From Planctomycetota bacterium (lineage in GTDB: Bacteria > Planctomycetota > Phycisphaerae > Sedimentisphaerales > Anaerohalosphaeraceae): a stretch of 64,000 bases of DNA. The position numbers and the translations under genes are program-made. Location of the stretch: the NCBI GenBank assembly GCA_013349435.1, contig DUZQ01000007.1, positions 1 through 64,000 of the forward strand, read 5' to 3'. This document shows, one piece after another, positions 40,701-50,564 of the stretch (positions are counted from its first letter, which is position 1; each line of letters opens with the position of its first letter). The notes under the pieces were generated by a model. The model made no database searches, had not been told where the DNA came from, and saw nothing but the letters and a program-made list of their open reading frames with translations.

Positions 40701-42563
40701 ATGTCGCGAATCAAGAGGAAAAAAAATCGCACTTTGAGGCCTTCCGGCAACAGCGGCGGGCGCAAGATAGCGGCTTCTGATGCCCAGCCGCTGTCAATCC
40801 CATTGGACGATGCTAAAGAAAGGTACTTTGGAATTTTTGTTGCGGTGGTACTTCTGGTATTCGGTGCATATCAATCGATTCAGTACTACGGCCATCAGGT
40901 GGTGCCTAATTCCGATTTTCCGGCTTTTATCAGAACGGGTAAGTCGCTTTTGGCCTTTGAGCTGCCGGCCAGTTTCAAACGTGCCCCGGTCTTAGGCTTG
41001 CTGCAGGCGGTGCTTAGCCGGGTGGTGGGAGGTCAGCATCCGGATTTGACCGCCGGCTGGCTGCTGAATTCGCTTCTGCACCCTTTTAGTGTGGTTCTGT
41101 TATATCTTATTGCGCGAAAAATTTTAAAGGGCGGCGGGTGGCTTTACGCAATTATAGTCGCTGTTAATCCGTGGACGGTTTCTTTGTTGGTTGAGCCGAT
41201 AGCGGAGACGACGATGATATTTTTCATACTGCTGACCGTTTATTTCATTCTTCGCCGCTCCAACTGGTGCTATTTGTTTGCTTCAATCGCCACTATGACC
41301 CGGTATGAATGCGCGGCTCTGATTTTAGGCGCTTTTATGCTCGATATAATTACACGCACAACCAAAAAAGAACGTATTCGGGCCTTTTCGTATTCAGCTT
41401 TAGCTTCGGTTCCTCTTGGTTTGTGGCTTTTGGGGACAAAGCTGGCCTGGCAGCCGGGTGTGAGCAGGCACTATTTCGGACACTTTACCAGCTCCCGCGG
41501 GCATGTCGGATTTGAATACTTTCGATGGTTTTGGGAAACCGCTTTTATGCCACTGGTTCAATTGCCCGCTGCGGTCAAGGCCGCTTTTGTTTTACGCCCG
41601 GCAACGTCAGCTCAGGCTGCTTCGGTGGCAGATGCAGTCAAAACGCTGTCGGCTTTGAGTCAATTTGCAGCTGCGACCGGTTGTCTTGTCGGGATTGGCT
41701 ACAGTATGATTAAACGGCGGTGGAAGCTTTTGCCTGTGATTATCTTTTTTGGTTTATATGTCGGTATTCACTCGATGCGGGCACTTACCCGTCACAGGTA
41801 TTGTCTGCCGGCTGTGTGGGTCGGTTTGCTGCTTTGCTGTTACGGCTGGCAGAAAATATGGAAGGTGGTCAACCGGAAAAACCGGATTCCGAGGTCGGTC
41901 ATAACCTTGTTGCAGATGACAGTCGTATTGGTGGCCGGTATATGGCTTTTTATGCTGTCGGGTCATCTTCTTGGAGCCGCCGCGAAGTACAGCCCGACTT
42001 CGAGGTATCTGCCTTATGTGGCGGCGGGGGTAATCTTACTCGTGTTTGTTGTACGGACTTTAATTTACAAAACAAGATACTTTTGGCGTGATGCAGTGTT
42101 GTCAGTTCTTGCATGTTTAATGGTATTTTCGGGCCAGTTTGTATTGGTGCAGCAGGTAGGCACGGGCAAGAGGGACGTCGAGTTCAAGATGTTGGCCGAC
42201 TGGTATGTTCAAAATGCCAGGCCCGGCGAGAAATTAGCGGCGACTCTGACCAACGTAATGCGGTTCTACGCACCCAAGCAATCCGGGTATTTTGTGCCGA
42301 TGGAAACAATCGGTGGAGATGATGCGGCTAAATTTGTGCGAAAGTGTCATAAAAGAGACATTACCTATATTGCGTGGGATTCGAGGATAGGGCTTAGCCC
42401 GACAAATTCGTATTACAAGAAATGGGGCATTGATAGAATTGCGATGCTCGCGCGACCGCAAAGCACCGGGCCTTATGAATTCATCACACAACTGAAATAC
42501 AGCAACCGCCGCTATATAAATCTTTTCCGATTACGAAAGCCGGACTCTGCCGAGCCGGATTAA
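40701..42563 (+). CDS. polytopic membrane glycosyltransferase-like protein (GT-C/ArnT-like), paralogue 2
   Basis: Collinear similarity to 38809-40653: NSDFPAFIRTGKSLL, MTRYECAALILGAF, RHRYCLPAVWV. Confidence 0.6.
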   Translation: MSRIKRKKNRTLRPSGNSGGRKIAASDAQPLSIPLDDAKERYFGIFVAVVLLVFGAYQSIQYYGHQVVPNSDFPAFIRTGKSLLAFELPASFKRAPVLGLLQAVLSRVVGGQHPDLTAGWLLNSLLHPFSVVLLYLIARKILKGGGWLYAIIVAVNPWTVSLLVEPIAETTMIFFILLTVYFILRRSNWCYLFASIATMTRYECAALILGAFMLDIITRTTKKERIRAFSYSALASVPLGLWLLGTKLAWQPGVSRHYFGHFTSSRGHVGFEYFRWFWETAFMPLVQLPAAVKAAFVLRPATSAQAASVADAVKTLSALSQFAAATGCLVGIGYSMIKRRWKLLPVIIFFGLYVGIHSMRALTRHRYCLPAVWVGLLLCCYGWQKIWKVVNRKNRIPRSVITLLQMTVVLVAGIWLFMLSGHLLGAAAKYSPTSRYLPYVAAGVILLVFVVRTLIYKTRYFWRDAVLSVLACLMVFSGQFVLVQQVGTGKRDVEFKMLADWYVQNARPGEKLAATLTNVMRFYAPKQSGYFVPMETIGGDDAAKFVRKCHKRDITYIAWDSRIGLSPTNSYYKKWGIDRIAMLARPQSTGPYEFITQLKYSNRRYINLFRLRKPDSAEPD

Positions 42564-42777
42564 AGGTATCCGGTACAAAATTAGTTGATGAAAATACGGG
42601 AAAACAAATATATCTCCAGACCGGCGATTGATGAGCCTGTAATTGAGAAAAAGGTGTCTTTTGCACAGCCAAATAAATTTGACCGTGGTACCTGTATTCT
42701 TTCTGGAACTCTGAGTGCACAGGTTCACAGGACACGTGAAAGAATCAGAGCACACAACGTAAGTGACGGGTCTATTA

Positions 42778-42820
42778 ACAGAAGCCTGCCGGCGCAAGCC
42801 GGCGGAAAAAAACAGAAGTC
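42778..42820 (-). repeat. REP-like hairpin, family B, inverted
   Basis: AACAGAAGCCT-GCCGGC-GCAA-GCCGGC-GGAAAAAAACAGAAG. Confidence 0.6.
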
Positions 42821-42898
42821 AGATAACAAAGGACAGAAGTGGATATACGAGTATAGTGATTGAACCGCTGAGCAATGACCAGTTGCCAAGAAGTTTGA

Positions 42899-42927
42899 TT
42901 CGGCCGCTTGCGCGGCTCGGCTTCTGC
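42899..42927 (+). repeat. REP-like hairpin, family B
   Basis: TTCGGCCGC-TTGC-GCGGCTCGGCTTCTG. Confidence 0.65.
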
Positions 42928-42990
42928 AGGTATTGTTGCGTAGTCCGGCTTTTGTGGACGCATCATTTATGACACATCACGAGCCACGAG

Positions 42991-43254
42991 CTAATCCACG
43001 GCTATTACTTCTTTTACTTCGGGCACTCTTTCTTTCAGGAGCCTTTCTACGCCCATCTTTAATGTCATTGCCGCACCCGGGCACCCCCTGCAGGCGCCCT
43101 GCAGGCGAACGTTGACGTTATTATCCTGGTCTATTCCCACCAGTTCTATGTCGCCGCCGTCATTTTGGAGCATCGGGCGGATGGACTCTATTATCTCAGC
43201 GACCTTGTCTTTGAAACTCTTTTCGTCGCCACCACAACCACAGTTTTCACACAT
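42991..43254 (-). CDS. NifU-like C-terminal domain Fe-S scaffold protein
   Basis: AGGAGA RBS, MCENCGCGGDEK...IRPMLQNDGGDIELVGI...GACRGCPGAAMTLKMGVERLLKE. Confidence 0.9.
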   Translation of the reverse strand: MCENCGCGGDEKSFKDKVAEIIESIRPMLQNDGGDIELVGIDQDNNVNVRLQGACRGCPGAAMTLKMGVERLLKERVPEVKEVIAVD

Positions 43255-43518
43255 TTGATTATCTCCTGAAAAAATTGTCATTCTGAAGCCCGATTTATCA
43301 GGGCGAAGAATCTCCAGTACACATTTGTCATTCCCGCCCTGCATCACAGTGCGGGATAAACTCCAGCGGGAATCCAGTCTTTTAGGTTCTGGATTCCGGG
43401 TCAAGCCCGGAATGACAGTGGGCGGGGAATCGATATTCTTTCCTTCGACAAGGTCACTGCGACTCAGAATAACATCAATAGGTTTTTAACGAAGCATACT
43501 TCTAACAATGCCATTATA

Positions 43519-43956
43519 TCACAGCTCGAAATCGATGCCAAAGCCTTTTTTTGCAGCCCTTTGCTGTTTTAAGGTGCTGCGCCGCTTTTTCTCGTCTAAC
43601 CGTCGCTGTACGGCCGAGTCGGGGACCTTCGTTTTCTTTCGGACGGGTCTTTTAACAAGTGCGCCGGCCAATAGCTCGATGAGGCGCTCTTTGGCGGCGG
43701 CTCGGTTTGCCTTCTGGGTCCTGTGGCGTTGTGAGCAGATGTGCAGGACGCCGTTTTTGTCGGCCCGGGTTTTTAACCTTTTTAGTATTCGCGTTTTCTG
43801 ACTGTCGGAAAGAGTTCGGCAGCCGGCCACGTCGAAATAAAGCGTAACCTTGGTGCTAACCTTGTTTACGTTCTGACCGCCCGGGCCGCGGCTGCGCGAG
43901 GCCTTGAAGACAAATTCATCTTCCGAAATAACAACACCGTTTTTTATTTCAATCAT
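43519..43956 (-). CDS. arfB: ArfB-like alternative ribosome rescue / peptidyl-tRNA hydrolase
   Basis: ASRSRGPGGQNVNKVSTKV GGQ motif; basic C-terminus; start ATG 43956 with AGGGGA. Confidence 0.88.
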   Translation of the reverse strand: MIEIKNGVVISEDEFVFKASRSRGPGGQNVNKVSTKVTLYFDVAGCRTLSDSQKTRILKRLKTRADKNGVLHICSQRHRTQKANRAAAKERLIELLAGALVKRPVRKKTKVPDSAVQRRLDEKKRRSTLKQQRAAKKGFGIDFEL

Positions 43957-44049
43957 TGCCCGGTCCCCTGCTTTTTTTCTACTTACCGCTCCTTTCGGCG
44001 GTAATGGCATTTCGGGGCCTGAAATCAACGTTGAAATACTTCCTAACCG

Positions 44050-45564
44050 TCAAATAGAATTTTCCCAGACCGGTTCCAATGCCAAAATTACTTTTTTGTA
44101 ACGTTCATATTTTTCGGTGTAGATTTCCTTTTGTGCCCGGTTCGGTTCTCGGCGACTTTCGATACGTGTCATTGCACCTACGGCTTCTTCGTAGCTCGAA
44201 TATAAACCAACGGCGACAGCGGCGGCAATAGCTGCGCCGAGGGCTCCTAATTCGGTGCCTGCCGGGATTTCTACGGGAATCTGAAAGCAGTCGGCAAACA
44301 TCTGTACCCAGACTTCGCTTCTCGCTGCACCACCTGTGAAACGTATGACTTCGGGCGGATCGCGGAATTTCAGAAGGCGTTGCAGGTGTGTATTATGGGC
44401 GAAGACGATTCCTTCGTAGATAGCTCGAAGGACGTGTGCACGGGTATGAAAACCTTCAAGGCCGATGATGCATGATTTTGCGCCTGCCCCTGCGTTGGAG
44501 CCGTAGAGAAACGGCAGAAAGGTAATTGCGGCCTCTTTGGCGCTGACGGATTCGACCATCCGGTTACACAATTCGTACACACTTTTGCCCGCTTTTTGGG
44601 CGGCTGCACGCTGAGAACCCAAAAATTCAGTTACGAACCACTCTAAATTGCTTGCCGAGGTGGGACTTCCCTCCAACATAAGATACCAGCCGCCGATACT
44701 GTAGCAGGATGTCATAAACAGTTCCCTGTCGATGAGCGGCTCAGCGGCAATGTATTGATTATTGCCCCATGTGCCGGCCACCAGCGACATCTGACGCTCG
44801 TCGATGATGCCGGAGGCGAGTCCACACGCATCTATATCAAACATCCCCCCCGCCACGGGTGTGCCTTGCTTAAGGTTTGTCTGTGCGGCGGCTTCGGCAG
44901 TTACAGTGCCGGCGATATCGGCGGTTTTGATAATCGGCGGCAGGAGGCCTTTCATCTCGGAGATTCCGAACAGCTCCAGAACCTGGTCATCATACTCGGC
45001 GGTAACGACATTCATCAGGCTTGTGCCGGACATATCGGTCAACTCGGCGTTTATTTGTCCGCAGAGCCGATAGCGGATGAAGTCCTTGCACATAAGCACC
45101 CACCGGGCCTTTTCAATAGTATCCGGTTCATTATCTCGCAGCCAGGACAAGAGTGCATTAGGCTGGGCGGGCCAGATGGATTGAGCAGTTTTTGGCAGCA
45201 CTTTTTCACTAACTCCGTCGGCAAGCCATTTATCGACGTAGCTTTGTGCGCGACTGTCTGTGGAGTTTATGGCATTTCGGACGGGTTTACCATGCACATC
45301 TACGAGATATATGCCGTTGCCGTGTCCGGTGCAGGCGATTCCGGCAATTCGGCCCGGATCGATACCGGATTCGGCCAGGACCTGCCTTATCGCTTCTGCG
45401 GTACTGTTCCAGGTCTCGTTCATATCGCGCTCGCTTAAGCCGGGCCTGGGCTCAACAAGATTGACTTTACGGGCGGCGGCGGCTATTTCCCGGCCGGTAG
45501 TAGTAAATATCGCCGCCTTGGACACTGTAGAGCCGTTATCAATTCCAAGCAGATACTTGTCCAT
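44050..45564 (-). CDS. FGGY-family carbohydrate kinase (LyxK/EryA-like)
   Basis: YLLGIDNGSTVSKAAIF, GLSERDMNETW, GSPTSASNLEWF, FLPFLYGSNAGAG, VIRFTGGAARSEVW; resembles E. coli LyxK. Confidence 0.85.
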   Translation of the reverse strand: MDKYLLGIDNGSTVSKAAIFTTTGREIAAAARKVNLVEPRPGLSERDMNETWNSTAEAIRQVLAESGIDPGRIAGIACTGHGNGIYLVDVHGKPVRNAINSTDSRAQSYVDKWLADGVSEKVLPKTAQSIWPAQPNALLSWLRDNEPDTIEKARWVLMCKDFIRYRLCGQINAELTDMSGTSLMNVVTAEYDDQVLELFGISEMKGLLPPIIKTADIAGTVTAEAAAQTNLKQGTPVAGGMFDIDACGLASGIIDERQMSLVAGTWGNNQYIAAEPLIDRELFMTSCYSIGGWYLMLEGSPTSASNLEWFVTEFLGSQRAAAQKAGKSVYELCNRMVESVSAKEAAITFLPFLYGSNAGAGAKSCIIGLEGFHTRAHVLRAIYEGIVFAHNTHLQRLLKFRDPPEVIRFTGGAARSEVWVQMFADCFQIPVEIPAGTELGALGAAIAAAVAVGLYSSYEEAVGAMTRIESRREPNRAQKEIYTEKYERYKKVILALEPVWENSI

Positions 45565-45576
45565 ATTTTATCCCTT

Positions 45577-46857
45577 TTAAGCCGTTGCACCGGAAGGTGT
45601 TTCTTCGCCGGTTATTTCAACCGGCCCCTCTTGGTGCAAATCCCCGTTTGCCTCACTGACGGTGTCATCCCGGAACAAGACCACAAAAGCCGCGAGAAGA
45701 ACAGCGGAGATGATTGTTATCACGGTCCACATAGCTTTCCAGTTCACACCGTCGGCGAGCCTGTACACCTCCATCAGCCTGCCGTTTATGAAGTTACCTG
45801 TCAGGTTGCCCAGGCCGAACGTTGCCAAGAAGAAGAATCCCTGCGCCTGTGCCTGGATATCTTTTGGGGCCTTCTTGTCGATATATATTTGTCCGGCGAC
45901 AAAGAAGAATCCAAAAATCAGCCCATGAACTCCGATAGCTACATAGTACAACCATGCCTGAGCAAGGGCCACGCCCGCCAGAAACGCCGCGTAACGAACG
46001 AAAAGCATCACCAGGCCGATGCAAATCGACCACTTGACACCTATTCGCGCGATTGCAACCGGGATAAGGAGCATAAAGAATATTTCACCCAATTGCCCGA
46101 TGTTCATCCTGGCTGTTATGTTGGTGTAGCCCTGAGCATCGAAGAAAGCCGAGCCGAAGTTAAAGTAAGTTACAAACGGTATCATCGCCAGGAAGGAGAT
46201 TATGATAAAAGCTGTAAAGTTGAAGCTTTTCATCAAAGAGACCGCTCGCAGTCCCAAAGCATCGACGATGGATGCCTTTTTCCCCCTCGCCGCCGGCGGC
46301 GTATTGGGCAAGGAAAGCGCAAGTACAGCGGCCAGGAGACTCGTTGCGGCGCCACACAGCATAGGGACATTTGTAACCTCGAAGTTTTGGGCCTTAAACA
46401 ACCTGACGGCAACGATGCTAAAAACGGCCGATGCCACCCATCCGATGGAGCCGAAGACCCGAATCTGCGGGAACTTTTCGGAGGGGCTGTTTGCCATGGC
46501 GATGGCGCTTGTAAGACCCCATGTCGGCATATAGCACAACATCGCCACAAGAAGGGTAATAAACAGAACGGTCAAGGCGGTCTGTTGTGCGGCGAAGAAG
46601 AGCAATACCGCGCACAAAAGGTTTAACGCAGCCAGGACATTTTGACTGGCGAAATGCCGGTCGGCAATCATACCGATGACGGGCGAAACGAGACAGCCCA
46701 GGGCCATCGAACTAAGTATCCAGGCCATCTGAGTTCCGCTCATCCCCAACTTACCAAGGTAAGCGGCAAGCGGCACATACCACACCGCGAACAGCATATA
46801 CTGCAAAAACATCATGATGCTCAAACGGATTCTTACATTCATTGACATACGTTTCAT
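45577..46857 (-). CDS. MFS transporter, nucleoside:H+ symporter-like (NupG/XapB-like)
   Basis: RIRLSIMMFLQYMLFAVWYVPLAAYL; FPQIRVFGSIGWV; 12-TM pattern. Confidence 0.85.
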   Translation of the reverse strand: MKRMSMNVRIRLSIMMFLQYMLFAVWYVPLAAYLGKLGMSGTQMAWILSSMALGCLVSPVIGMIADRHFASQNVLAALNLLCAVLLFFAAQQTALTVLFITLLVAMLCYMPTWGLTSAIAMANSPSEKFPQIRVFGSIGWVASAVFSIVAVRLFKAQNFEVTNVPMLCGAATSLLAAVLALSLPNTPPAARGKKASIVDALGLRAVSLMKSFNFTAFIIISFLAMIPFVTYFNFGSAFFDAQGYTNITARMNIGQLGEIFFMLLIPVAIARIGVKWSICIGLVMLFVRYAAFLAGVALAQAWLYYVAIGVHGLIFGFFFVAGQIYIDKKAPKDIQAQAQGFFFLATFGLGNLTGNFINGRLMEVYRLADGVNWKAMWTVITIISAVLLAAFVVLFRDDTVSEANGDLHQEGPVEITGEETPSGATA

Positions 46858-46902
46858 ACCGCATTTCCTTTCTTGCGTTTAAAAACAGGCCCAGATTTAA
46901 TA

Positions 46903-47985
46903 TCAATCGTCCAACTCAACAACGGATATTGTATGCGGCTCATCAAACTCATTGCCGGCCAAAGGTAAATCGATATTCGAGATGTAAAGCCTACCGTCCC
47001 GCAGACACACTTCAGAAGGCATGTCGAGCATTCCGTCGATACCACCGGAATTTCTGGCATCCTTAGCAATTGTTGTAACCGCTCCCGTTTCTACATCAAC
47101 CTTATGAACGGCGTTACCGACAAAATCCGCAACGTAAACAGCATTGGTTTTCGGGTCGAATTTCATCCCGTCGGTGCTTTTGATACCGTGGCCTCGAACA
47201 AGAACCTTCTGTGAAGCGACTTTACCGTCTTTGTTGAAAGTGAACCTGACAATAGCGGCCCGGCCGAAATTGCCGACATACATATTTCCCTGCGAATCAA
47301 AGGCCAAACCGTTGGCACCGACCGGCCAGTCGGGATTGTCCGTATATATGGTCGCAACAAGGTGCTCGTCCTTTCCTCCAGGCTCTACCTCGAGCGGTTT
47401 TGCCTCGCGGAACTCCGAATACCTGAACCGATATACACCGCTGGGCATCGGTTTAACATCACCGGTAATTGACGTCTCGGTAACATAGACGCCGTCCGGC
47501 CGGCATACAACTGCGTTGGCCTGGTTCATGCCGGTTACAAGAACATCGAATTTGGCGGGCCTGCCACTTCTGACCTCAAAACGCAAAAGCCGGGATTTGT
47601 TGACTGCCCCGGCCAGGCTTTGATTGTCCGCAACATACAAGTTGCCATCCGGCCCGATGTCAATGCCGAGCGGACAGGCCTTTCTCGTCTCGGGATGAAT
47701 CGGAAAGACAAGAAACTCTTCGAGTCCGTTATCCGGTTTTATCTTCATAATACAAGCCGGGTATTTATCATTGTTGGTGTTGGGACAGGTTAGATATATA
47801 TTGCCTTCGGCGTCAAGAGTCATTCCGTCCGGCGTGTTACATTTTGCCGGCAACAGGACACCGATACTCGGCTTCTTTAAGGTCGAGCAGCCGGCCTGTG
47901 TAAATACAAGCAGCAAAAATATCAGGGCGACTTTACTGAGAAACCTTATACGAACTCTCGAACCAAATTCATAAATTGATGCCAT
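46903..47985 (-). CDS. SMP-30/gluconolactonase-like beta-propeller lipoprotein
   Basis: FTQAGC lipobox; DGMTLDAEGNIYLTCPN, GIDIGPDGNLYVADN, GLAFDSQGNMYVGNFG. Confidence 0.8.
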   Translation of the reverse strand: MASIYEFGSRVRIRFLSKVALIFLLLVFTQAGCSTLKKPSIGVLLPAKCNTPDGMTLDAEGNIYLTCPNTNNDKYPACIMKIKPDNGLEEFLVFPIHPETRKACPLGIDIGPDGNLYVADNQSLAGAVNKSRLLRFEVRSGRPAKFDVLVTGMNQANAVVCRPDGVYVTETSITGDVKPMPSGVYRFRYSEFREAKPLEVEPGGKDEHLVATIYTDNPDWPVGANGLAFDSQGNMYVGNFGRAAIVRFTFNKDGKVASQKVLVRGHGIKSTDGMKFDPKTNAVYVADFVGNAVHKVDVETGAVTTIAKDARNSGGIDGMLDMPSEVCLRDGRLYISNIDLPLAGNEFDEPHTISVVELDD

Positions 47986-48030
47986 TATCAGCTCCTTAAA
48001 AAAACAGTTTGATTTTCATTATATCCGGTT

Positions 48031-48792
48031 CTACCGCATCAGCATTCCGCCTGACACATCGACTGTTGCGCCGGTCATGTATCCTGCTTTTTCTGATGCA
48101 AGAAAGGTTACTACATCTGCAACTTCCGCAGGTGAGGCGATTCGATGAAGCGGGATGCGATTCAGGTACTTTTCTTCGTTCCTGGCAAGCACTTCGGCAA
48201 CCATCTCGGTCTTAATCATACCCGGGGCCACCGCGTTTACACAGATGCCCTGTCGGGCAACTTCGCGTGCAAGAGCGATTGTGAATGAGACAATCCCGCC
48301 CTTACTGGCGTCATAAGGGGCATGGCCGGTGGTTGAACCGCGAAATGCCGCCTGTGAGACGATATTGACAATTCTTCCCGCTCTGCCGGACTTCAACAGC
48401 CGCTTTATAAACTCACGGCTGGTCAAAAATGTACCGGTCAGGTTCACCCCGATAGTCTCGGTCCACATCGCTTCTGTCATATCTTCTATCCGACAGGTCG
48501 GGCAAACGGCTGCGTTGTTAATCAGGATATCTATTTTTGAAAACTCTTCCTCCACCCTGTTGAAAATCGAAAGCACATCGGATTCTTTAGCAACATCGCC
48601 GGCAACAGTAACAGCCTCAACTCCGTATTCATTTTTAATCTCTTCAGCCACAGCCAGTGCTTTATCTGCGGTCCGGCGATAATTTACAGCGACCTTTGCG
48701 CCCTCACCGGCCAACGAAAGACATATCGCCCTGCCCAAACCGCGCGAGCCGCCGGTTACCAGGGCTACTTTATCGTTAAGTTTCAACTCCAT
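48031..48792 (-). CDS. SDR-family oxidoreductase (FabG-like)
   Basis: VALVTGGSRGLGRA, NNAAV, YDASKGG; AAGGAG RBS before ATG 48792. Confidence 0.92.
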   Translation of the reverse strand: MELKLNDKVALVTGGSRGLGRAICLSLAGEGAKVAVNYRRTADKALAVAEEIKNEYGVEAVTVAGDVAKESDVLSIFNRVEEEFSKIDILINNAAVCPTCRIEDMTEAMWTETIGVNLTGTFLTSREFIKRLLKSGRAGRIVNIVSQAAFRGSTTGHAPYDASKGGIVSFTIALAREVARQGICVNAVAPGMIKTEMVAEVLARNEEKYLNRIPLHRIASPAEVADVVTFLASEKAGYMTGATVDVSGGMLMR

Positions 48793-48806
48793 AGCAATTG
48801 TCTCCT

Positions 48807-49856
48807 TCAAGGTTCCAGAACCACTCTCAGGGCTTCACCGCTCTGCATAAGTTCGTATGCTTTGAAAATATCATCGAGGCCCAATATATGGCTTGCCAGT
48901 TTATCCACAGGGATATAACCTGCGTGTAACAACTCAACGGCTTTGGTAACATGCTTCGGCGCCGAATCGCTCGTTCCTATAAGCCTGATTTCGCCGTAGT
49001 GTATTACTCTACTATCAAGCGAAAGCATGCTTTTGCCGGCGGGCAGGGAGGCGAACAGACACACCGTCCCGTGCTTTCTTGCAACGCCGATTGCCTTTTC
49101 CTGCGGTCCTGCCGCAGGGGCCGCTACTATTACCACATCGGCCCCAATACCGTCCGTTTCTCTTTTTACAATTTCACAAAGATCTTGACGAGCGGAATCT
49201 ATGACAAGGTCAAAACCAAAATTTCCGGACTGTTTTAATCTGATTTCGTTAATCTCAGCAATGATAATTTTACCGGCCCCGAATTCTTTTGCTACGCAGG
49301 CATTCATAATGCCCATAGGTCCCGCACCGACTACAACGACTGTGTCGCCGGGCCCGATATTGCAGTTCTCGGCACAATTGACCGCACAGCTCAGCGGCTC
49401 TGCCAGGGCTGCATAATGGGCCTTTACACCATCAGGAACCTTTATTACATGGCCCTGTTCAAGCGCCCGGGCCGGTATGGTAACAAATTCCGCAAACCCG
49501 CCGGGATAAACATATCCCATAGGTCGAAGGTCGGTGCAAAGATTAGGCCTGTTATTCCGGCAGTAAAAGCACCGTCCGCAGGAGACCGAAGTCGCCATAA
49601 CAACCCGTTCATTGCACTTAAATCCTTTTATCCGCGCTCCGACCGTCTCAACAAGACCTGTAAACTCATGCCCCACTACCATCGGAGGCTTTATCCTCGG
49701 ATTTCCCTCCATATACGCCTTCAAATCGGAGCCGCACACAGCACAGGCGTCAACTCTTACACGAATCTCGTCATCAGCACATTTGGGGACGGAAATATCT
49801 TCAATCCTTACATCCTTTGGGGCATAGTAAACCACCGCTTTCATCCGCCGGGTCAT
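48807..49856 (-). CDS. zinc-dependent medium-chain alcohol dehydrogenase
   Basis: CAVCGSD, VVGHEFTGLVE, CGRCFYCRNNRPNLC structural Zn, VVGAGPMGIMN. Confidence 0.92.
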   Translation of the reverse strand: MTRRMKAVVYYAPKDVRIEDISVPKCADDEIRVRVDACAVCGSDLKAYMEGNPRIKPPMVVGHEFTGLVETVGARIKGFKCNERVVMATSVSCGRCFYCRNNRPNLCTDLRPMGYVYPGGFAEFVTIPARALEQGHVIKVPDGVKAHYAALAEPLSCAVNCAENCNIGPGDTVVVVGAGPMGIMNACVAKEFGAGKIIIAEINEIRLKQSGNFGFDLVIDSARQDLCEIVKRETDGIGADVVIVAAPAAGPQEKAIGVARKHGTVCLFASLPAGKSMLSLDSRVIHYGEIRLIGTSDSAPKHVTKAVELLHAGYIPVDKLASHILGLDDIFKAYELMQSGEALRVVLEP

Positions 49857-50521
49857 TCGGGTGCTCCATCCAGAATCGCTTCGGTTGATGCGGCACCGAG
49901 CCGTTTACACCCCTGCTTCAGATATCCGACCGCGGTTTCATAGCTTCTGACGCCGCCCGAAGCCTTTACCCCCATTGTCTTACCGACTGCCCCGACCATA
50001 ATATCAACAGCCTCCGGAGTTGCAGGCCCATCCCCGAAACCGGTGGATGTCTTTACAAAATCGGCGCCGGCGGCCTCGGCGATTTTGCACGCCTTTGCAA
50101 TCTGTTCGTCCGAAAGATAACATATTTCGAGAATAACTTTGACAACGGCACCGGACTTTTTCGCCTCGTCAACTACCGCCTCAATATCTTTCCGAACAAA
50201 ATCGTAATCTCCCGACAGAAACCTGCCGATGTTCATAACCATATCCAGCTCAACGGCACCATCTTCTATCGCCAGCTTTGCCTCAAGGACCTTAACCTCG
50301 GGTCGGTTGCTGCCGTGCGGAAAACCTATCACTGCAGATACGACCGTTACACTGTTTTTAAGTTCCCTGGCCGCCAGCGAAACATCCGTGGGCCTTACAC
50401 AAAAACAACCAACTTTACGCTCCGCACACATCTTACATCCTGCAATTATATCCTCATCGGTTGCAAACGGCTTCAATACGGCATGGTCGATTTTCGCGGC
50501 TACTTCGCCCCGTGTAAACAT
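49853..50521 (-). CDS. deoC: deoxyribose-phosphate aldolase
   Basis: KIDHAVLKPFATDEDI; VKVILEICYL; DFVKTSTGF Schiff-base Lys; ATGA overlap with downstream gene. Confidence 0.93.
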   Translation of the reverse strand: MFTRGEVAAKIDHAVLKPFATDEDIIAGCKMCAERKVGCFCVRPTDVSLAARELKNSVTVVSAVIGFPHGSNRPEVKVLEAKLAIEDGAVELDMVMNIGRFLSGDYDFVRKDIEAVVDEAKKSGAVVKVILEICYLSDEQIAKACKIAEAAGADFVKTSTGFGDGPATPEAVDIMVGAVGKTMGVKASGGVRSYETAVGYLKQGCKRLGAASTEAILDGAPE

Positions 50522-50564
50522 CTTCGGTGCTCCTTACTGCTAAAGTTTTATTTTTCGATAATCT

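Noticed and set aside
44755-45438. 227-aa plus-strand ORF
   Set aside because: Antisense of the FGGY kinase gene.
45631-46626. 331-aa plus-strand ORF
   Set aside because: Antisense of the clear MFS transporter gene; sequence composition not protein-like.
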